Below are positions 16,431 to 19,661 of a DNA stretch of 19,661 nucleotides, piece after piece. The stretch is from NCBI GenBank assembly GCA_964413935.1, contig CAYPTY010000029.1:1-19661 (forward strand), given 5' to 3'. Origin of the DNA: CAYPTY01 sp964413935 (GTDB lineage Bacteria > Bacteroidota > Rhodothermia > Balneolales > Balneolaceae). Under the pieces are notes generated by a model. That model saw only the letters and a list, made by a program, of their open reading frames with translations, was not told the origin of the DNA and did no database searches. Each line of letters opens with the position of its first letter. Position 1 is the first letter of the stretch. A program made the translations under genes and the position numbers.

Positions 16431-17183
16431 ATGCTACGCTTTTTCCGTCTCATACGCCGCAAACTCATCGAAGAACAAAAGGTTCGGCAGTATATCTACT
16501 ATGCCATCGGTGAAATACTGCTGGTTGTAATTGGGATTCTGATCGCTCTGCAAGTGAATAACTGGAATGAGAAAAGAATTGAACGGAATCTAAGAGATGA
16601 TCTCATCGCTAGATATGCTAAGGATTTAAGTAGCAATAAAGAATACCTGGAAAGTCGAATGAGTGAGATGGCAGGTGACCTTAAAATTATTGATGATATT
16701 ACAGTTCGACTTAAAAATGATCCTATCCATCCTGATACCTTGATGAAAATAGGTCTGATTGAGTTTTACCCTAATTATTACTCATTTGCAGAGCTAAAAA
16801 ATGACACATACAGTTCTTTGGTATCAAATAATGAGCTTAGAATTATGCCGGATGAGCTTTCTTCAAAAATGATAGCTATCAATTTTCAAATGAATGATCT
16901 AATCAGAGCTCAAGCCCTTGTTTCCGAATTTTACAGAAATAGCGTAACTGACTACACATCCAGATATCCAATGCCTGAGGGAAACTCAATTTATTCTTTA
17001 TCTACTTCAGAGTCTTTATGGAATAGCTTAAATAAGGAGGAATGGATGATGGCTTTCAATGGCGTAATGTTCACAAAGAAGGCTTCTTATTTAAGCGTGC
17101 TGCCCAGAGCTGATAGTCTTTTGCTCAGTATAAATGAGACTCTAACTCATATCAGCCACGAATATTCAAACGAATTGAACTAA
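16431..17183 (+). CDS. DUF6090 family membrane protein (array member 3)
   Basis: 250 aa. The anchor and helix (24-42) are identical in protein to member 1, followed by VNNWNEKRIERN. The variable domain is distinctive: FAELKNDTYSSLVSNNELR at 119-137 replaces the usual ELKNSG-x-L motif, and the region after 170 (TDYTSRYPMPEGNSIYS) has no match in the neighbours. Its DNA beyond the anchor is visibly richer in A/T than the constant block, for example at 16620-16960. Three bases separate it from the previous stop. Confidence 0.88.
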   Translation: MLRFFRLIRRKLIEEQKVRQYIYYAIGEILLVVIGILIALQVNNWNEKRIERNLRDDLIARYAKDLSSNKEYLESRMSEMAGDLKIIDDITVRLKNDPIHPDTLMKIGLIEFYPNYYSFAELKNDTYSSLVSNNELRIMPDELSSKMIAINFQMNDLIRAQALVSEFYRNSVTDYTSRYPMPEGNSIYSLSTSESLWNSLNKEEWMMAFNGVMFTKKASYLSVLPRADSLLLSINETLTHISHEYSNELN

Positions 17184-17188
17184 GGTTT

Positions 17189-17911
17189 ATGCTTCGCTTC
17201 TTCCGTTTCATACGTCACAAACTGATCGAAGAACAAAAAGTCCGGCAGTATATCTACTATGCCATCGGTGAAATCCTGCTTGTTGTAATTGGGATACTCA
17301 TCGCTCTGCAGGTGAATAACTGGAATCAGGAGAGGCTTGCCATTGAACAGCAAAGAGTATTACTTGCAAATGTCTTTGAAGCGCTCAGTGCCGACTCCCT
17401 TGTAATCGAGCAAACCGAAGATCATATGGACCTTACGCATGATGTGTATGTACAATTATTTCGGATATCAAAAGGGGAGCTGAATCCTGATAGTTTAAAA
17501 AACACCTATCTGATGCGAAGATCTGTTCCCATACGCCCGGTCAGCGTGGTGCACTACCCGGACCTGGCATCACAGATACTCGATGCTGATCTGAAGTTGC
17601 GCGTACTCGACTATTACGAAAACCTGAATCGCTGGGTATTTGTAGTTGATAATTATAACGACTTCATAGAGAATGTACTGAGGCCGTTTATGACTGAGAA
17701 TAACTTTATGAACTACGGGTATAGCATCGAATCAGAGAGCAGTAGTTATCTCATTGATGATGAAAAACTGGTCGCTACCCTGAACAATAATGAGATACAG
17801 CAAACCCTGAATGAGGCGGCTATTAGGACCCGTAACACCAAAAACTTTTATGGATTTGTGATGAACAGCCGGGATGAACTCATTTCAGAAATCAAAAGGG
17901 TGATGAATTAG
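17189..17911 (+). CDS. DUF6090 family membrane protein (array member 4)
   Basis: 240 aa, the shortest intact member. The anchor is MLRFFRFIRHKLIEEQ with the usual helix and VNNWNQER. The usual ELKNSG motif has decayed to YPDLASQILDADLKLRVLDY at 123-142, still in the expected place. Several silent differences (CGT CAC, AAA GTC) show that its constant block is slightly older than those of members 1-3. It starts 5 nt after the previous stop and ends 1 nt before the next gene. No other domain is recognised. Confidence 0.87.
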   Translation: MLRFFRFIRHKLIEEQKVRQYIYYAIGEILLVVIGILIALQVNNWNQERLAIEQQRVLLANVFEALSADSLVIEQTEDHMDLTHDVYVQLFRISKGELNPDSLKNTYLMRRSVPIRPVSVVHYPDLASQILDADLKLRVLDYYENLNRWVFVVDNYNDFIENVLRPFMTENNFMNYGYSIESESSSYLIDDEKLVATLNNNEIQQTLNEAAIRTRNTKNFYGFVMNSRDELISEIKRVMN

Positions 17912-17912
17912 C

Positions 17913-18680
17913 ATGCTTCGCTTCTTTCGCCACATTCGAAAAGCCCTCATGGAACAGAATAAAATTCGTACCTACCTCCTCTATGCTATTGGTGAGATAT
18001 TTTTGGTGGTGATTGGGATCCTAATCGCATTGCAGGTTAACAACTGGAATGAGGATCGTAAAATGGTTATTGAGGAGATAGAGATTCTGAACATATTACT
18101 GGAAGATTTGGAAACGGCGAAGGTACAGTCGGAACAATACATCAGAGCTGAAGAGCTTAACCGACAAACATTAAATAATATCTTATTCGCAGATTCACTA
18201 GAAGTCATTCTGAAATCAGAACAAAAAGACAGCCTGTTTTTTAACGCCATCTGGGCAGCCAATTATCGGATTCCAGTGATTTCAGCTTACAACGATCTTA
18301 AAAATGCTGGAAAAACAGGGTTAATTCGCAATCAGAAGATCAGAGAACAGCTATCCACACTTGATCTTAGAATAAATAATCTAACTACACTCATTGGTGA
18401 CCGATTGGCTGTTCAGCAAATCAGGATCGATAACATTGGAACGTTCAAGGTAAATTTTTTAAGGCTTCTTACTTCGGTAAATGATGATTTAAGTAATATT
18501 ACCGTTGGTCCTACCAACAATTATAAGGCATTGATGGAGGATCAGGAGGTGAGAAATTTACTTGGTATAAAGCTTACCATGACGATGAATAATATCGAAC
18601 GTCGTTTAGAACTCCAGAATCAAATTTCGGCGATTTTAAGCTTAATCAAGGAAGAATTAACCGTATTGGAAGGATCCTAA
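17913..18680 (+). CDS. DUF6090 family membrane protein (array member 5, non-homogenised anchor)
   Basis: 255 aa. The anchor reads MLRFFRHIRKALMEQNKIRT with LLYAIGEIFLVVIGILIAL and VNNWNEDRK; its codons differ widely from the constant block of the surrounding genes, and EIF rather than EIL recalls the copy at 8647. The mid motif YNDLKNAGKTGLIRNQKIR at 126-144 is well kept. The variable domain is Leu/Ile-rich and probably a helical bundle. It is flanked on both sides by homogenised members, with 1-nt gaps, so it either escaped conversion or entered from another locus. Confidence 0.88.
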   Translation: MLRFFRHIRKALMEQNKIRTYLLYAIGEIFLVVIGILIALQVNNWNEDRKMVIEEIEILNILLEDLETAKVQSEQYIRAEELNRQTLNNILFADSLEVILKSEQKDSLFFNAIWAANYRIPVISAYNDLKNAGKTGLIRNQKIREQLSTLDLRINNLTTLIGDRLAVQQIRIDNIGTFKVNFLRLLTSVNDDLSNITVGPTNNYKALMEDQEVRNLLGIKLTMTMNNIERRLELQNQISAILSLIKEELTVLEGS

Positions 18681-18681
18681 A

Positions 18682-19422
18682 ATGCTACGCTTCTTCCGTC
18701 TCATACGCCGCAAACTGATCGAAGAACAAAAGGTTCGGCAGTATATCTACTATGCCATTGGTGAAATCCTGCTTGTTGTAATTGGAATTCTGATCGCTCT
18801 GCAGGTGAATAACTGGAATGAGGAGAGACACTTAGCGAATGAGAGGGCAACCATTCTTGAGAATTTGAACATTGAATTCAGTGAGAATCTAATAGAGCTA
18901 AAAACCAGTATGAACAGAATGGACACCCTGAAAACAGGACTGGCTGAATTATTAGCAGTGATGCATGATCAACCCGATACACTATCCACTGATGATTTTG
19001 AAATATTGCTTGAGAAGACCTTTTTTACACCAACCTACACTCAAAGTTCTTTTGTTTTAGAAGAGCTTAAAAACTCAGGCGGCTTGACCCGAATAAATAA
19101 TGAACGGTTAGAATCGCTCCTTTTCGACTGGGAAAGGCAAAAAGCAAGATTAAAGGTCAGAGAGGAAGGTTTTTCACAATATGGTTCCCAGTATATAGAA
19201 TTTCTGACTAAGAATGGTTCCGTTAGAAATCTTGATGTTATTACTGGTAGTATTCCTTCACTCAGGAAATCAACCATCACAAAAAATAGTCTGGATATGC
19301 TTAAAAATCCCGTTTTTGAAAATAGGGTAGAGAATTTTTATTTCCTGGCAGACTTGGTCTTAAAGGATTACGAACAGACGGTAATTAAGGCGGAAAGGAT
19401 CATTCAACTTACAGCAAACTAA
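18682..19422 (+). CDS. DUF6090 family membrane protein (array member 6)
   Basis: 246 aa. The anchor protein is identical to member 1, with about seven DNA differences over the first 138 nt. The mid motif is LEELKNSGGLTRINNERLE at 126-144, followed by SLLFDWERQ. The variable domain is the closest relative of member 2 (15684): both share WER, an IEFLTKNGSVRNLD-like segment and a terminal helix. An AAGGATC stretch lies just before its ATG, and the TAA overlaps the ATG of the truncated copy by one base. Confidence 0.88.
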   Translation: MLRFFRLIRRKLIEEQKVRQYIYYAIGEILLVVIGILIALQVNNWNEERHLANERATILENLNIEFSENLIELKTSMNRMDTLKTGLAELLAVMHDQPDTLSTDDFEILLEKTFFTPTYTQSSFVLEELKNSGGLTRINNERLESLLFDWERQKARLKVREEGFSQYGSQYIEFLTKNGSVRNLDVITGSIPSLRKSTITKNSLDMLKNPVFENRVENFYFLADLVLKDYEQTVIKAERIIQLTAN

Positions 19423-19532
19423 TGCTAAGCTTCTTCCGTCTCATCCGCCGCAAACTCATCGAAGAACAAAAGGTTCGGCAGTATATCTACTATGCCATCG
19501 GTGAAATCGACAAAGCGCTCGGCCTGAATTAA
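19422..19532 (+). pseudogene. Truncated DUF6090 gene ending the array
   Basis: The frame encodes MLSFFRLIRRKLIEEQKVRQ and continues YIYYAIGEI, using the exact constant block (19446-19508). It then switches to DKALGLN and TAA, giving 36 codons. The break falls exactly at the end of the 63-bp constant block; the following DNA is G/C-richer and unlike any family member. The membrane helix and variable domain are lost. It could be a recombination scar, a 5' donor fragment for conversion, or a short expressed peptide; a scar is most likely. It marks the 3' end of the array in this window. Confidence 0.83.
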
Positions 19533-19582
19533 CACGCCACCCCCTCCACCATGCCCATCCACATCATGTTAGCCCGGGCAGG

Positions 19583-19610
19583 CGAATAACGAATAACGAA
19601 TAACGAATAA
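19583..19610. repeat. Perfect tandem heptamer (CGAATAA)x4
   Basis: Four exact 7-nt copies followed by a partial unit (CGA). It lies about 50 nt downstream of the truncated DUF6090 gene, in otherwise noncoding DNA at 19533-19661. A repeat this regular can change copy number by slippage. Confidence 0.9.
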
Positions 19611-19661
19611 CGATTCCCCAACCCTTCTTGATAACATTTCCCCGTTTGGCTATGTTGCTTC

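Noticed and set aside
14953..19508. Recurring near-identical DNA blocks as a CRISPR-like array
   Set aside because: Blocks are 63-138 nt, spaced about 730-770 nt apart, lie in frame at the 5' end of coding genes, and no cas genes are present.
8647..19532. DUF6090 array as a toxin-immunity or phage-defence cassette
   Set aside because: No toxin, nuclease or effector motif is visible in the variable domains, and the GxxExxY gene is next to only one copy; the idea is not supported by the sequence alone.
19529..19567. Short minus-strand frame MMWMGMVEGVAC ending at 19529, open back through the heptamers
   Set aside because: It has only 12 codons from its Met, no ribosome site, and its upstream extension is translated repeat; too little to call a gene.

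Overview
The window reads as a chromosomal segment of a member of the Bacteroidota/Balneolota side of the FCB group, most likely a Balneolaceae-like marine bacterium. This rests on memory of families, not a search: DUF6090-type small membrane proteins, TolB-like/TPR proteins anchored by three helices, a GxxExxY gene set in AATCCC-type repeats, and a TTG-N19-TAnnTTTG-like promoter. All genes lie on the + strand. I see no rRNA, tRNA, transposase or CRISPR array.

Region 1 (1-6581) holds three tandem, overlapping genes for membrane-anchored TolB-like/TPR proteins; the first is cut by the window edge. A 106-aa protein follows that aligns without gaps to their membrane anchor but lacks the TolB and TPR parts. 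Region 2 (6583-8073) is a YfcC-family transporter that starts with TTG directly after that small gene. Region 3 (8083-10145) is a GxxExxY (PDDEXK_3-like) gene bracketed by a 31-bp inverted repeat, overlapping one intact DUF6090 gene, then a DUF6090 pseudogene with two in-frame TAA codons and no frameshift.

Region 4 (10146-13901) contains two ordinary metabolic genes: gdhA, an NADP-type glutamate dehydrogenase, and an exported S9 prolyl-oligopeptidase-type peptidase that ends in a strong intrinsic terminator. Region 5 (13902-14124) is a gene-free leader with heptad repeats, a 12-bp palindrome and two inverted repeats. Region 6 (14125-19532) is a tandem operon of DUF6090 genes: one divergent head member, six intact members packed 1-5 nt apart (30 nt after the head), and a truncated last copy. 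The window ends in noncoding DNA with a perfect (CGAATAA)4 repeat.

The most striking feature is the DUF6090 array. Its genes share a first ~138 nt (N-terminus and membrane helix) that is nearly identical at DNA level in most members, while the remaining ~200 codons diverge strongly. It looks like a constant-anchor, variable-domain cassette array kept uniform at the 5' ends by recombination. The TPR genes show a milder version of the same mosaic pattern. Degenerate 7-8 bp period repeats fill most of the intergenic spaces and also form the inverted repeat around the GxxExxY gene. The function of DUF6090 proteins is not known to me, and none is assigned.
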